A DNA stretch of 34,797 nt, taken from the NCBI RefSeq assembly GCF_028694895.1, contig NZ_JAQVKA010000012.1, forward strand, positions 1-34,797. The letters are read 5' to 3'. Both the position numbers and the translations under genes were made by a program. A model generated the notes under the pieces. It was not told the origin of the DNA. It ran no database searches and was given only the letters and a program-made list of their open reading frames with translations. Positions within the stretch are counted from its first letter, which is position 1, and every line of letters starts with the position of its first letter. The DNA is from Sulfurimonas sp. Lineage in GTDB: Bacteria; Campylobacterota; Campylobacteria; Campylobacterales; Sulfurimonadaceae. Positions 14,320-23,193 of this stretch are shown piece by piece.

Positions 14320-16878
14320 ATGAGCCAAGTAGAGACTATATATTTAAAAGATTATAAAGCACCACAATTTTTGATAAAAACATGCGATTTGGTTTTTGAG
14401 TTATTTGAAGATTATACGCAAGTTACAAACATGATGAAAATAACAAAAGAGGATAAAAGCGCTAAAGACTTAGTTCTTGACTGTGCCGATTTAGAACTTC
14501 TTGATATATATCTTGATGATGCAAAGCTTGATGAGAGCAGATATATTATAGAAAAAGAGAGTCTAAAAGTATTGGATGTTGGCGATGAGTTTAAAGTTAT
14601 CATCATCAATAAAATCTATCCTCATTTAAACTCTGAGTTAGAGGGACTTTACAAATCTGGAAATATATTTTGCACGCAAAATGAGCCTGAGGGCTTTAGA
14701 AGAATCACACCTTACTTGGACCGTCCAGATGTTATGGCTGTTTTTAAAACAACACTCGTTGCAGATAAAGAGCGTTATCCGATTTTATTAAGTAATGGAA
14801 ACAGAGAGTCAAACTTCAAGCTTGATGATGGTAGACACGGCATCACTTGGTTTGATCCACATCCAAAACCATCTTACCTTTTTGCTCTTGTTGCTGGAGA
14901 TTTGGGCGTTATAGAGGATAAATATATAACAAAAAGCAAGAAGTATGTAAGACTCTATATCTACACAGACAAAGGTAATGAGTCTAAGTGTAAGCATGCT
15001 ATGAAATCGTTAAAAGATGCGATGAAGTGGGATGAGGATGTTTATGGAAGAGAGTACGATTTAAGCCTTTATAACATCGTGGCGGTTGATAGTTTTAACA
15101 TGGGCGCTATGGAGAACAAAGGTTTAAACATCTTTAACTCTGCTTATGTTTTAGCAGATGAAGATAGTGCAACTGACGCAAACTATATGGGGATACAGAG
15201 TGTTATAGCACATGAGTATTTTCACAACTGGACAGGAAACCGCATCACTTGTCGTGACTGGTTTCAGCTCACGCTAAAAGAGGGGCTTACGGTTTTTCGC
15301 GATCAGTGCTTCTCAGCAGATATGAACTCAAAAGAGGTTCAGAGGATTGAAGATGTAAAAGCACTTCGCGAGAGACAGTTTGTAGAGGACGCTTCGCCTA
15401 CTGCGCACCCAATTCAGCCAGATTCATATATGGCTATAAACAACTTCTACACAGCAACTGTTTATGAAAAGGGTGCTGAAGTTATTCGCATGATTCACAC
15501 CCTTATTGGAGAGAAGAAATATAGAGCAGGAATGGATTTGTATTTTGAGACTTTTGATGGACAAGCGGTTAGAACTAATGACTTTTTATGGGCTATGAGC
15601 AAGGCTGGTGGTGTTGATTTGGAGCTATTTAAGAGATGGTACCATCAATCAAGAACACCAAAACTAAAAGTGGATGAGAGTTTTGAGGATGGAGAGTTTA
15701 GAGTTACTTTAACACAAATAGTTCCAAACGCAGTAGATGGAACTACTCAAAGTGCATACTACTACCCTTTAAAAATAGCGCTTTTAGATAAGAGCGGAGA
15801 AGAGATTTTAGAAAAAGTTCTAATCATCTCAAAAGAGAGTGAAGAGTTTATTTTTAAAGCTAAATCAAAACCAATTTTATCAATAAATAGAGATTTCTCA
15901 GCACCTATAATTATAGAGCACAAAGAGAGCGATTATGCCTTTTTGATGAAGCATGATAAAAATAGCTTTGTAAAGTATGAATCAGCACAATCATTTGCCC
16001 TAGAGACTATTGAAGCTTTGATGAGAGGCGAGGTGCTTGATGAAGAGTATGTTGTAGCGTATGGTCATATCTTAGAAGATGAGCTTGATTTATCGTATAA
16101 AGCCCTACTTTTAGAGCTTCCAAGTGTCTCAGCAATTATGCAAAGAACTGAGGTGATTGATTTTGAGATAATATATGAGGCAAAAGAGAAGCTTCAAAAA
16201 CATCTCGCTTCTACATTTAAAGATAAGCTCTTAGAGATTTACAGACAAAACCATAAACCAGAGTCAAAAGAGCTTGATGCAAAAAGTATAGGGCAGAGAA
16301 GTCTAAAAAATCGCTCTTTAAAACTGCTATCATCTTTACAAAGCGATGAGATTGCTATTTTGGCAAATGAGCAGTATAACAACTCTCTAACGATGACTGA
16401 TAGAATTATCGCACTTGATATTTTAGAAGATATTTCAGCTGCTCTCTCGGCTAGTGCACTTGATAACTTCTATAACAGATACAAAAAAGATGCTTTAGTG
16501 ATGCAAAAATATTTCTCAATTTTAGCCTCTTCACATAGAGTTGGCACACTTGATCGTGTTATGGCTCTTCAAAATGATGATGCGTATAATGAACTTATAC
16601 CAAATTTTGTTCGCTCACTTATTGGAGTTTTTGCTAGAAACTATAAATATTTTCATGCAAAAGATGGCTTGGGATATAAGTTTATTGCAGATAAGATTAT
16701 AGATATTGATAAGATAAATCCACAAATGGCATCAGGTTTAGCAGGTGCATTTAAGATATATGAAAAGTTAAATGAGAAGAATAAAAATGTTATGAAAATA
16801 GAGCTGCAAAGAGTCTTAAAAGAGCACTCACTTTCTAAAAATGTTTATGAAATTATTAGCAAGATTTTGAAAGTTTAA
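14320..16878 (+). CDS. pepN: Aminopeptidase N (M1 zinc metallopeptidase)
   Basis: The 852-residue cytoplasmic enzyme removes N-terminal amino acids from peptides. It shows the substrate-binding GAMEN motif (262-266), the zinc site HEYFH (298-302) and the third ligand E321 in LTLKEGLT. The order of domains and full length match E. coli PepN (~870), including the large C-terminal helical domain. AAGAGA lies before the ATG. It follows the AraC-type regulator by 46 bases. A weak intrinsic terminator follows. Confidence 0.97.
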   Translation: MSQVETIYLKDYKAPQFLIKTCDLVFELFEDYTQVTNMMKITKEDKSAKDLVLDCADLELLDIYLDDAKLDESRYIIEKESLKVLDVGDEFKVIIINKIYPHLNSELEGLYKSGNIFCTQNEPEGFRRITPYLDRPDVMAVFKTTLVADKERYPILLSNGNRESNFKLDDGRHGITWFDPHPKPSYLFALVAGDLGVIEDKYITKSKKYVRLYIYTDKGNESKCKHAMKSLKDAMKWDEDVYGREYDLSLYNIVAVDSFNMGAMENKGLNIFNSAYVLADEDSATDANYMGIQSVIAHEYFHNWTGNRITCRDWFQLTLKEGLTVFRDQCFSADMNSKEVQRIEDVKALRERQFVEDASPTAHPIQPDSYMAINNFYTATVYEKGAEVIRMIHTLIGEKKYRAGMDLYFETFDGQAVRTNDFLWAMSKAGGVDLELFKRWYHQSRTPKLKVDESFEDGEFRVTLTQIVPNAVDGTTQSAYYYPLKIALLDKSGEEILEKVLIISKESEEFIFKAKSKPILSINRDFSAPIIIEHKESDYAFLMKHDKNSFVKYESAQSFALETIEALMRGEVLDEEYVVAYGHILEDELDLSYKALLLELPSVSAIMQRTEVIDFEIIYEAKEKLQKHLASTFKDKLLEIYRQNHKPESKELDAKSIGQRSLKNRSLKLLSSLQSDEIAILANEQYNNSLTMTDRIIALDILEDISAALSASALDNFYNRYKKDALVMQKYFSILASSHRVGTLDRVMALQNDDAYNELIPNFVRSLIGVFARNYKYFHAKDGLGYKFIADKIIDIDKINPQMASGLAGAFKIYEKLNEKNKNVMKIELQRVLKEHSLSKNVYEIISKILKV

Positions 16879-16887
16879 TTTTTTCAT

Positions 16888-16919
16888 CTACTAAGAAATC
16901 ATAAGTAGTAATTTTTTTT
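16888..16919 (+). terminator. Probable intrinsic terminator after pepN
   Basis: A 5-bp stem CTACT/AGTAG is followed within 4 bases by eight T residues, starting 10 bases after the pepN stop. The stem is short, so the terminator may be leaky. Confidence 0.5.
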
Positions 16920-16996
16920 ACAAAGTTTTTTTTTAATTTTTTGGGATATTATTGTTGTGAGTTTTTCTTAGGCTTAATTAACAATAAGGACGTTAT

Positions 16997-18466
16997 ATGG
17001 CAAGATTAGTTGTTCTTGGTGGAGGAGTCTCCGGCCATACAGCTGCAACGTTTGCGGCAAAATGGTTAGGCTCGGCGCATGAAGTGATAGTAGTTACTCC
17101 AAACTCAAAGTGGAACTGGGTTCCTTCAAATATTTGGGTTGGAGTTGGTGAGATGAGTAAAGAGGACGTTACCTTTGATTTAGCTCCTGTATATAAAAAA
17201 GCTGGTATTAATTATAAGCAAGCAAAGGCTGTTTCAATTAATCCAGAGGGCTCTGAGTCAAGCAGTAAACCTTTTGTAACTGTAGAGTTTACCTCAAAAG
17301 GCAATGAAGGTAAAACTGAAAACATAGAGTATGATTATCTAATTAATGCGACAGGTCCTAAGTTAAACTTTGGTGCTACGCCTGGCCTTGGAGTGGGTTC
17401 TGAACTTGGAGAGTTTACAGTTTCAGTTTGTACACCTGATCATGCAGTTCATGCAAATGATGAATTTCAAAAATCAATTCAAAAGATGAAAAACGGTGAA
17501 CGTCAGAGATTTTTAGTTGGAACTGGACATGGTTTATGTACATGTCAAGGCGCTGCGTTTGAGTATATCTTCAACATAGAACATGAAATTAATAAAGCTG
17601 GTGTTCGTGATATGGCTGATTTAACATGGATTTCAAATGAGGCCTTCTTAGGCGACTTTGGTGTTGGTGGATTACATATGAAGAGTATGGGATTTGCAGT
17701 TAGCTCGAAAATATTTGCAGAATCTCTATATACAGAGAGAAACATAGATTGGATTATTGGCGCACACGTAAATAAAGTTGAAAAAGGTAAAGCTCATTAT
17801 GAACTCCTTGATGGAACAATGGGCGAAGAGGAATTTGACTTCTCTATGCTAATTCCTCCTTTTGCAGGTGTTGGACTTAAAGCATTCGCAAAAGATGGCA
17901 CAGATATCACGTCAACTGTTTTTGCACCTAATGGCTTTATGAAAGTAGATGCAAACTACTCCGCTGGCGCTTATGAGAACTGGAAGGCAAGTGACTGGCC
18001 TTCAACTTACCAAAACCCAACGTATGGCAATATGTTTGCTTGTGGTATCGCATTTGCACCTCCACATACAATCTCAAAACCAATGAGTTCTCCAAACGGA
18101 ACTCCAATCAATCCAACACCTCCTCGTACTGGTATGCCTTCTGGAATTATTGGAAAAGCTGTTGCACACAGTATTTGCGATAAGATCTTAAAAGGAGAAA
18201 ACTCTCCACTACATGAGGCTTCAATGGCTAATATGGGTGCTGCTTGTGTTGCTAGTGCTGGTAAAGGTGTGTTCACTGGAACTGCTGCTGCAATGACAAT
18301 CTACCCTGTTATCCCAGACTTTGAGAAGTATCCAGGTACTGGTCGTGATACGGATTATACTTTTGGAGAGATTGGTCTAGCTGGACATTGGATTAAACAT
18401 ATCCTTCATTATCTATTTATCTGGAAGGCTAAGTTAAAAACTGGCTGGACAATGATTCCAGAATAA
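16997..18466 (+). CDS. sqr: Sulfide:quinone oxidoreductase-like flavoprotein
   Basis: The 489-residue protein starts with an FAD-binding dinucleotide fold (VVLGGGVSGHTAATFA, residues 5-20). It has a second FAD contact (INATGP, 116-121) and a C-terminal part with amphipathic segments (GHWIKHILHYLFIWKAK) that may hold it to the membrane. Cys residues at 145, 181, 183 and 349 are placed roughly like the three redox Cys of sulfide:quinone reductases; further Cys lie at 394 and 417. It probably passes electrons from sulfide to quinone. The subtype is uncertain: the paired GLCTCQG cysteines and two long insertions set it apart from the classic enzyme. Other flavocytochrome-c-like functions are possible. 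AAGGACG precedes the ATG. Confidence 0.8.
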   Translation: MARLVVLGGGVSGHTAATFAAKWLGSAHEVIVVTPNSKWNWVPSNIWVGVGEMSKEDVTFDLAPVYKKAGINYKQAKAVSINPEGSESSSKPFVTVEFTSKGNEGKTENIEYDYLINATGPKLNFGATPGLGVGSELGEFTVSVCTPDHAVHANDEFQKSIQKMKNGERQRFLVGTGHGLCTCQGAAFEYIFNIEHEINKAGVRDMADLTWISNEAFLGDFGVGGLHMKSMGFAVSSKIFAESLYTERNIDWIIGAHVNKVEKGKAHYELLDGTMGEEEFDFSMLIPPFAGVGLKAFAKDGTDITSTVFAPNGFMKVDANYSAGAYENWKASDWPSTYQNPTYGNMFACGIAFAPPHTISKPMSSPNGTPINPTPPRTGMPSGIIGKAVAHSICDKILKGENSPLHEASMANMGAACVASAGKGVFTGTAAAMTIYPVIPDFEKYPGTGRDTDYTFGEIGLAGHWIKHILHYLFIWKAKLKTGWTMIPE

Positions 18467-18489
18467 AAAAAATATTAAAGGAGAAAAAA

Positions 18490-18654
18490 ATGGAAAAAAA
18501 AGCAGAACATAATTTCAAAGCTTATGGAAAAAATTTTAATTCAATGACGCCTGGTCCTTTTGCACTTAAGCTAAGAACTTGTAAAATCTGGCAATTTATA
18601 AGATTTATTGTTATAAATATAAAGATGCTTGTCGTAGTAAGAAAAAGCCACTAA
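18490..18654 (+). CDS. Small 54-residue basic protein behind the SQR-like gene
   Basis: This short gene has a perfect AAGGAG ribosome binding site exactly 6 bases before the ATG and starts 24 bases after the SQR-like stop. The product begins polar (MEKKAEHNFKAYG), contains a PGPF segment, and ends in a hydrophobic helix with a basic tail (FIRFIVINIKMLVVVRKSH). It may associate with the membrane. No family is recognised. A hairpin follows its stop. Position and ribosome binding site suggest it is translated with the flavoprotein and could be a small accessory subunit. Confidence 0.7.
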   Translation: MEKKAEHNFKAYGKNFNSMTPGPFALKLRTCKIWQFIRFIVINIKMLVVVRKSH

Positions 18655-18662
18655 GCTAACAC

Positions 18663-18693
18663 GGTAAAGGTTTCAGAACTTGAAATCTTTGCC
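18663..18693 (+). terminator. Hairpin between the small protein and the deformylase-like gene
   Basis: A 12-bp stem (two G-U pairs when read as plus-strand RNA) with a 7-base loop ends 23 bases before the next start codon. No T-run follows, so it may attenuate or stabilise the transcript rather than fully end it. Confidence 0.5.
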
Positions 18694-18716
18694 AAATTAC
18701 AAAAATAGAGAGAGTG

Positions 18717-19523
18717 ATGATTAAAGAGATAGTTACCTACCCAACTCCCCCAAGTGTACAATATGCAATAGATGTAAGAGTTTTAGATGAAGAGATAGAA
18801 ACCCTTTTACAAGACTTAAAAGATACTATAAAAGCCAATTCATTAGAAGCTTTAGCAGCATTTCAAATTGGTAGTTATTACAACATAGTGGTAATTGCAA
18901 AAGAAGATGGAGAGTTTTTAGAGCTTATAAACCCGAGGGTTATAGGTCATAAAGGTAGAGTTACAACTGTAGAGAAAACCGCTTATTTTCCAAATTTAAG
19001 TGCGAACGTAACTAGGTATGAAACTATCTCTTTAGTCTATCAAGATAGAGATTTAAAACAGCGTTCACTAAAGGCTGATGGAGCTTTTAGCATATTACTG
19101 CAAAGAAAGGTTGATTATACTTTTGGTTCAACCTTTTTAAACAAGCTAAACAAAGAAGAAAGAAAACAGTTTCAAAAAAAACTAGAGTTTGGAAGTGATC
19201 TTGCAATCTCAGAGCTTTGTCCTACGACATTTAAAAGAGACTATATTATTAAACTTATCAATATAATAATGATTATAATGGCTATACTTCTCTTGGCATC
19301 TTTGTTTGTAGATGAGCCGTTATCTAAAGAGTTTTGGCATTATCAAAGTTATCTTGCTCTTAGTGCATTTAGCTTAAATATAATCTACTTTTTTTATGCG
19401 CAGTATGAAGGAAAACGTTTCACTTCATGTACGAGTTGCCAAATAGGAAACATTATAGGTACTGCAACTATATCTTTGATAAAGTTATCAGTAATTATGA
19501 TATTTTCATATCTTATAATGTAG
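18717..19523 (+). CDS. Membrane-anchored inactive peptide deformylase-like protein
   Basis: Residues 1-155 align along their length with peptide deformylase. ALAAFQ (45-50) stands for GLAATQ, LELINPRVIGHKG for the LINPE strand, the EGCLS position reads EKTAY (86-90), and QHEMDHLVG reads QRKVDYTFG (129-137). The three metal ligands (Cys, His, His) are Thr88, Arg130 and Tyr134, and the catalytic Glu is Lys131. Deformylase activity is therefore not expected. Residues 176-268 add three transmembrane helices and a CTSC pair (238-241) not found in deformylases. The ATG at 18717 has AGAGAG upstream; a GTG one codon earlier is less likely. The hybrid kinase starts 16 bases later, suggesting a joint sensory or scaffolding role (inference). 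Confidence 0.85.
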   Translation: MIKEIVTYPTPPSVQYAIDVRVLDEEIETLLQDLKDTIKANSLEALAAFQIGSYYNIVVIAKEDGEFLELINPRVIGHKGRVTTVEKTAYFPNLSANVTRYETISLVYQDRDLKQRSLKADGAFSILLQRKVDYTFGSTFLNKLNKEERKQFQKKLEFGSDLAISELCPTTFKRDYIIKLINIIMIIMAILLLASLFVDEPLSKEFWHYQSYLALSAFSLNIIYFFYAQYEGKRFTSCTSCQIGNIIGTATISLIKLSVIMIFSYLIM

Positions 19524-19539
19524 GAAAATTTTAGAATCT

Positions 19540-22194
19540 ATGAAAAAAAAGATACCAAATCTAGTAAAAAATTTAGACACTTTAAAAGGTTCAAAAGAGC
19601 TTATTTTAAAGCAGTGGTTGTCTTATGACTCTCCACAAAAAATCCTTAAGCTTCATGATATAGATAAGAATCAATTTCTAAGTGATTATGCAAACGGCGT
19701 TTTTGACTACTTTATGGGCGTAATTGCTGGTGTAGTAAATATAGGAGATTGCCCTGTTATGCGGAAGTTTCTTGCTTTTTTAAAAGGCAAAGAGATAAAA
19801 ACAGAAGAGCTTTTTGATATTTGTAGCCATTTTCGCCGCTCTATAGTTGACTTTACATATGATGCCAATATTAACTCTAAAAACCTTTTTGAAGAGATAT
19901 CTTATATGTTTGACCAAAACTTTCAAGGGCTTTTGGGATACTACACAGATACAATTTATCAAAAAGAAAAAGAGATAGATAGACACGTAAAGCTTCTTAG
20001 TGAGTATCAAAATGCGCTTGATGAGAGTGCTATTATCTCTAAAACGGATAAAGATGGAAAGATTACTTACGTTAATGATAAATATATAAGAATAAGCGGA
20101 TATGACGCAGATGAACTAATTGGAAGTTATCATAGTATTGTAAAACATCAAGATATGCCTGAGGATTATTTTAAAGATTTATGGTTTCAGCTTGAAAATA
20201 TGGGTATTTTTAGAGGCACTATAAAAAATAATAAAAAGAATGGTGATTACTTTTATGTTGATGTAACAATCGTTAAAATCGTTGATCCATATGACAACAC
20301 AACTGAGTATATCTCTATAGCAAACGACGTTACAACGCTTATAGATGCAAGACTTGAAGCACAAAAAGCATCACAAGCTAAAGAGTATTTTTTATCAAAT
20401 ATGTCGCATGAGATAAGAACCCCTCTAAACGCAATTTTAGGCTTTGTAAATCTTTTAATAGACCAAGACCTCTCAAAGCAGCATAGAAAATATCTAGAAA
20501 TTATTTTAAATAGTGGAGAAAATCTCTTAAGCATCATTAATGATATTTTGGACTTCTCAAAACTAAGAAGTGGTGAGTTTACTATTGAGCCTAGAATCTT
20601 TTCTATTCATAGTGAAATTAGCCATACATTAGAGCTTTTCGTTGCTTCTGCTAACTTAAAAGAGATTACAATCACATCTTTTATAGACCCATCAATACCT
20701 AAAGAGTTATATGCAGACTCTCTTAGAATAAAGCAGATACTCTCAAACTTTTTAAGTAATGCTATCAAGTTTACTAGAGCTAAAGGACATATACATGTCG
20801 AAGCAACTTGTAAAGATAGAATCCTTAGAGTAAGTGTTAGAGATAATGGAATCGGTATAGCAGCAGGAGACATCTCAAATATTTTTACAGCTTTCACTCA
20901 AGCTGGAGGTGCAGAGGTAGAGCATATGGTAGGAACTGGGCTAGGGCTTTCTATATGTCATCAGTTATCTCAACATATGGGCGGAATGGTTCATGTTTCA
21001 TCTGAGCTTGGTCAAGGAAGTACATTTTGGCTCGAACTTCCAGTTGAGATTCATGATAACTCTTGTCAAGTCTTTAATGATTTGGAAGAGATAAAAAAAT
21101 ATAAGAAAATTTTCTATATAAAAGATATGCAGCATGATTATAGATCAGCATCATTTTTGCGATACGCTAATATTTTTGGAATGGATATAGAGATTTCAGA
21201 GAAAATAAGAAGTGAACATGATGTAGTTATATTTTTAGAAGAGGATGTTGATGAAGAGTTTAAAGAAAAAATCATCAACTCAAATAAGAAGTATATAGCA
21301 CTGACAAATAGACCAAGTGATATATATGAGAAGTATCCACACATCTCAACTATCTGTTTTCCTCTTTACTGCTCAAAAATAAAAGCAGCGTTTGATGAGT
21401 TAAATCATCCAGATGAGGCTCCTTTACACAAACTAGAAAAAGCAAAAAAATTTAAAGGACATGTTCTAATAGCTGAAGATAATGAAGCAAATCAAGAGCT
21501 TGTTAAGATTTTACTAGAAAGATATGGGCTAACTTATGATCTTGCAAATAATGGGCTTGAAGCTGTAAATCTTTATAAAGCAAATAATTATGATTTGATT
21601 TTAATGGATGAACAGATGCCAACGATGGATGGTAACGAGGCTGTTAGAATTATTTTAGATTATGAACAAGAGAATAATTTAAGACATACTCCAATCTCAG
21701 CACTTACAGCAAATGTTATAAAAGGTGCAAAAGAGAGAGGTTTAATGAGCGGATTTGACTCATTTTTGGGCAAGCCAATAGTTATAAAAGAGTTAGAGAG
21801 AGTTTTTTCCAACTATCTAAGAGCTTCTAAGATACCAGCTCCAAACAAAAAAGTAGCAACTAAAAATAGTAGTATAGAAGGGCTTGATCTATATAAACTA
21901 ACTCAAGAGTTGATGCTTAGTGAGAGCGAACTACTTATGTTAGCTAACTTATTTATCAAAAAAATGTCAAAACAGATACCTGAGATGCAAGAAGCAATTT
22001 TAAAAAGAGATTATTCAAAAATGGCGCTTATAGCACATAGTATAAAAGGCTCAAGTGGTAACTTTAGACTAGAAGATGTGCAAGAGAGTAGCACAAAGTT
22101 TGAAAAAATGGCTAAGAAAAAGGATATCAACTACAACTATGAAGAAGCATTTAAAAAGATAAAAGATAGACTTCTGGAGATAAAAATCATATAA
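19540..22194 (+). CDS. Hybrid sensor histidine kinase (PAS-HisKA-ATPase-receiver-Hpt)
   Basis: The 884-residue soluble kinase has an all-helical N-terminal domain (about 1-145). Next come a PAS domain (about 160-275), the phospho-His domain with H290 in MSHEIRTPLNAILGF, and the ATPase domain (N box around 403-411, DNGIGI 435-440, GTGLGL 465-470). Residues ~522-625 look like a receiver fold that has lost its Asp. A true receiver follows with D690 in LILMDEQMPTMDG, and a C-terminal Hpt domain has H833 in IAHSIKGSSG. This supports a His-Asp-His phosphorelay ending on a separate regulator. It has no transmembrane helix of its own, while the gene just upstream encodes one. The separate regulator could be the convergent 22236-22985 gene product, but this is unproven. 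Confidence 0.93.
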   Translation: MKKKIPNLVKNLDTLKGSKELILKQWLSYDSPQKILKLHDIDKNQFLSDYANGVFDYFMGVIAGVVNIGDCPVMRKFLAFLKGKEIKTEELFDICSHFRRSIVDFTYDANINSKNLFEEISYMFDQNFQGLLGYYTDTIYQKEKEIDRHVKLLSEYQNALDESAIISKTDKDGKITYVNDKYIRISGYDADELIGSYHSIVKHQDMPEDYFKDLWFQLENMGIFRGTIKNNKKNGDYFYVDVTIVKIVDPYDNTTEYISIANDVTTLIDARLEAQKASQAKEYFLSNMSHEIRTPLNAILGFVNLLIDQDLSKQHRKYLEIILNSGENLLSIINDILDFSKLRSGEFTIEPRIFSIHSEISHTLELFVASANLKEITITSFIDPSIPKELYADSLRIKQILSNFLSNAIKFTRAKGHIHVEATCKDRILRVSVRDNGIGIAAGDISNIFTAFTQAGGAEVEHMVGTGLGLSICHQLSQHMGGMVHVSSELGQGSTFWLELPVEIHDNSCQVFNDLEEIKKYKKIFYIKDMQHDYRSASFLRYANIFGMDIEISEKIRSEHDVVIFLEEDVDEEFKEKIINSNKKYIALTNRPSDIYEKYPHISTICFPLYCSKIKAAFDELNHPDEAPLHKLEKAKKFKGHVLIAEDNEANQELVKILLERYGLTYDLANNGLEAVNLYKANNYDLILMDEQMPTMDGNEAVRIILDYEQENNLRHTPISALTANVIKGAKERGLMSGFDSFLGKPIVIKELERVFSNYLRASKIPAPNKKVATKNSSIEGLDLYKLTQELMLSESELLMLANLFIKKMSKQIPEMQEAILKRDYSKMALIAHSIKGSSGNFRLEDVQESSTKFEKMAKKKDINYNYEEAFKKIKDRLLEIKII

Positions 22195-22235
22195 AGAGTA
22201 GGAAAGTTTTATAAGTTAAAAGTGTAGCTTATGAA

Positions 22236-22985
22236 CTACTTCTCTATGTAGTAGCCAATTCCTGAAGCATTTTTTATAATATCTGTTGGGAGTTTGCTTC
22301 TTAGTCTCCAAACAAGCGTTCTTATGCTGTTCTCCGTTGCTCCACTCTCTCTCCAAACATAATTTATTGCTTGTTCAAAGTTAATGATACTTCCTAGTTT
22401 TGCAACAAGAAGATGAAGTATGGCATTTTCTTTTTTTGTCAATTTTAATTTTTGATCGTTGAAGCTAATCTCTTTTTTTACAATGTTTATTGAGTAAGAA
22501 GTGCCAAAGGTAACAGTTGTACCATTTAGTTCACTTTTTTCATAAAGAAGTTTCTCTACACCTTTTTCATCTATCTTAGAAGCGCTTATCTCTTCGTATC
22601 TTTTGCACTCCATTTCAAATTTAAAAACTGCCATTTGAATAGTAGCATGAAGTGAAGATGGGTCAAAAGGCTTTACTATATAGCCATATGGTTCAGTTTT
22701 TATAGCTTCTGAGATGATATCATCATCACTATGAGAAGTTAGATATATAAAAGGAATAGAGTAATTTTGTTTTATTCTTCTACCTAGAGTTATTCCATCA
22801 CTTCCTTCTTGAAGCGAGATATCGATAAGAACAAGATGAGGTGTATGTGTTTGAACATTTTCTAAAGCATCAGGAATATTATCACAAGTTGCTAAAATTT
22901 TATAACCTTGCTTCTGTAAAGATAGTTTTAGATTTAGCGCTGTTATCTCGTCGTCTTCAACAATGATAATTGTGTGTTTTTCCAT
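22236..22985 (-). CDS. Response regulator with winged-helix output domain
   Basis: The 249-residue protein has a receiver (about 1-122) with E10/D11/D12, phospho-acceptor D55 in LVLIDISLQEGSDG, T83/S84 and K105. A linker leads to an OmpR-type winged helix (about 165-249) ending in NASGIGYYIEK. It converges on the hybrid kinase gene with a 41-base gap, making it a plausible final acceptor of that phosphorelay. The ATG has a weak AGAGAA site. The upstream region shares repeats with the divergent GNAT-nitrilase gene. Confidence 0.92.
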   Translation of the reverse strand: MEKHTIIIVEDDEITALNLKLSLQKQGYKILATCDNIPDALENVQTHTPHLVLIDISLQEGSDGITLGRRIKQNYSIPFIYLTSHSDDDIISEAIKTEPYGYIVKPFDPSSLHATIQMAVFKFEMECKRYEEISASKIDEKGVEKLLYEKSELNGTTVTFGTSYSINIVKKEISFNDQKLKLTKKENAILHLLVAKLGSIINFEQAINYVWRESGATENSIRTLVWRLRSKLPTDIIKNASGIGYYIEK

Positions 22986-23079
22986 GGTATTCTCTAATTA
23001 TTTAGTATGTTTTTGTAATGAAATATTGTCGTCATCTTAGCATAACAATATAAGTTTTTTTTATTTAAGAAGAAGAAAT

Positions 23080-23107
23080 GTGATAATTGTGATAATATCG
23101 TTACAAT
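23080..23107. promoter_or_regulatory. Direct repeat and dyad between two divergent genes
   Basis: GTGATAAT occurs twice, one base apart (23080-23087, 23089-23096). The second copy is part of an imperfect dyad ATTGTGA-N8-TTACAAT (23086-23107). The palindrome ACACGTGT follows at 23111-23118. The cluster lies ~95 bases before the response regulator start and ~80 bases before the -10 of the GNAT-nitrilase gene, which suits a shared operator. Confidence 0.4.
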
Positions 23108-23187
23108 ATTACACGTGTTTTTAAATTTTATTTTTAATTATAAAAAAACCATTCTTCTGCTTTTTAATTCCATCTAAATTTGTTAGT

Positions 23188-23193
23188 TATAAT
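23188..23193 (+). promoter_or_regulatory. -10 box for the GNAT-nitrilase gene
   Basis: A perfect TATAAT lies 31 bases before the ATG at 23225. It also lies downstream of the TTG at 23180, so that earlier in-frame start would be outside the transcript. Confidence 0.5.
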
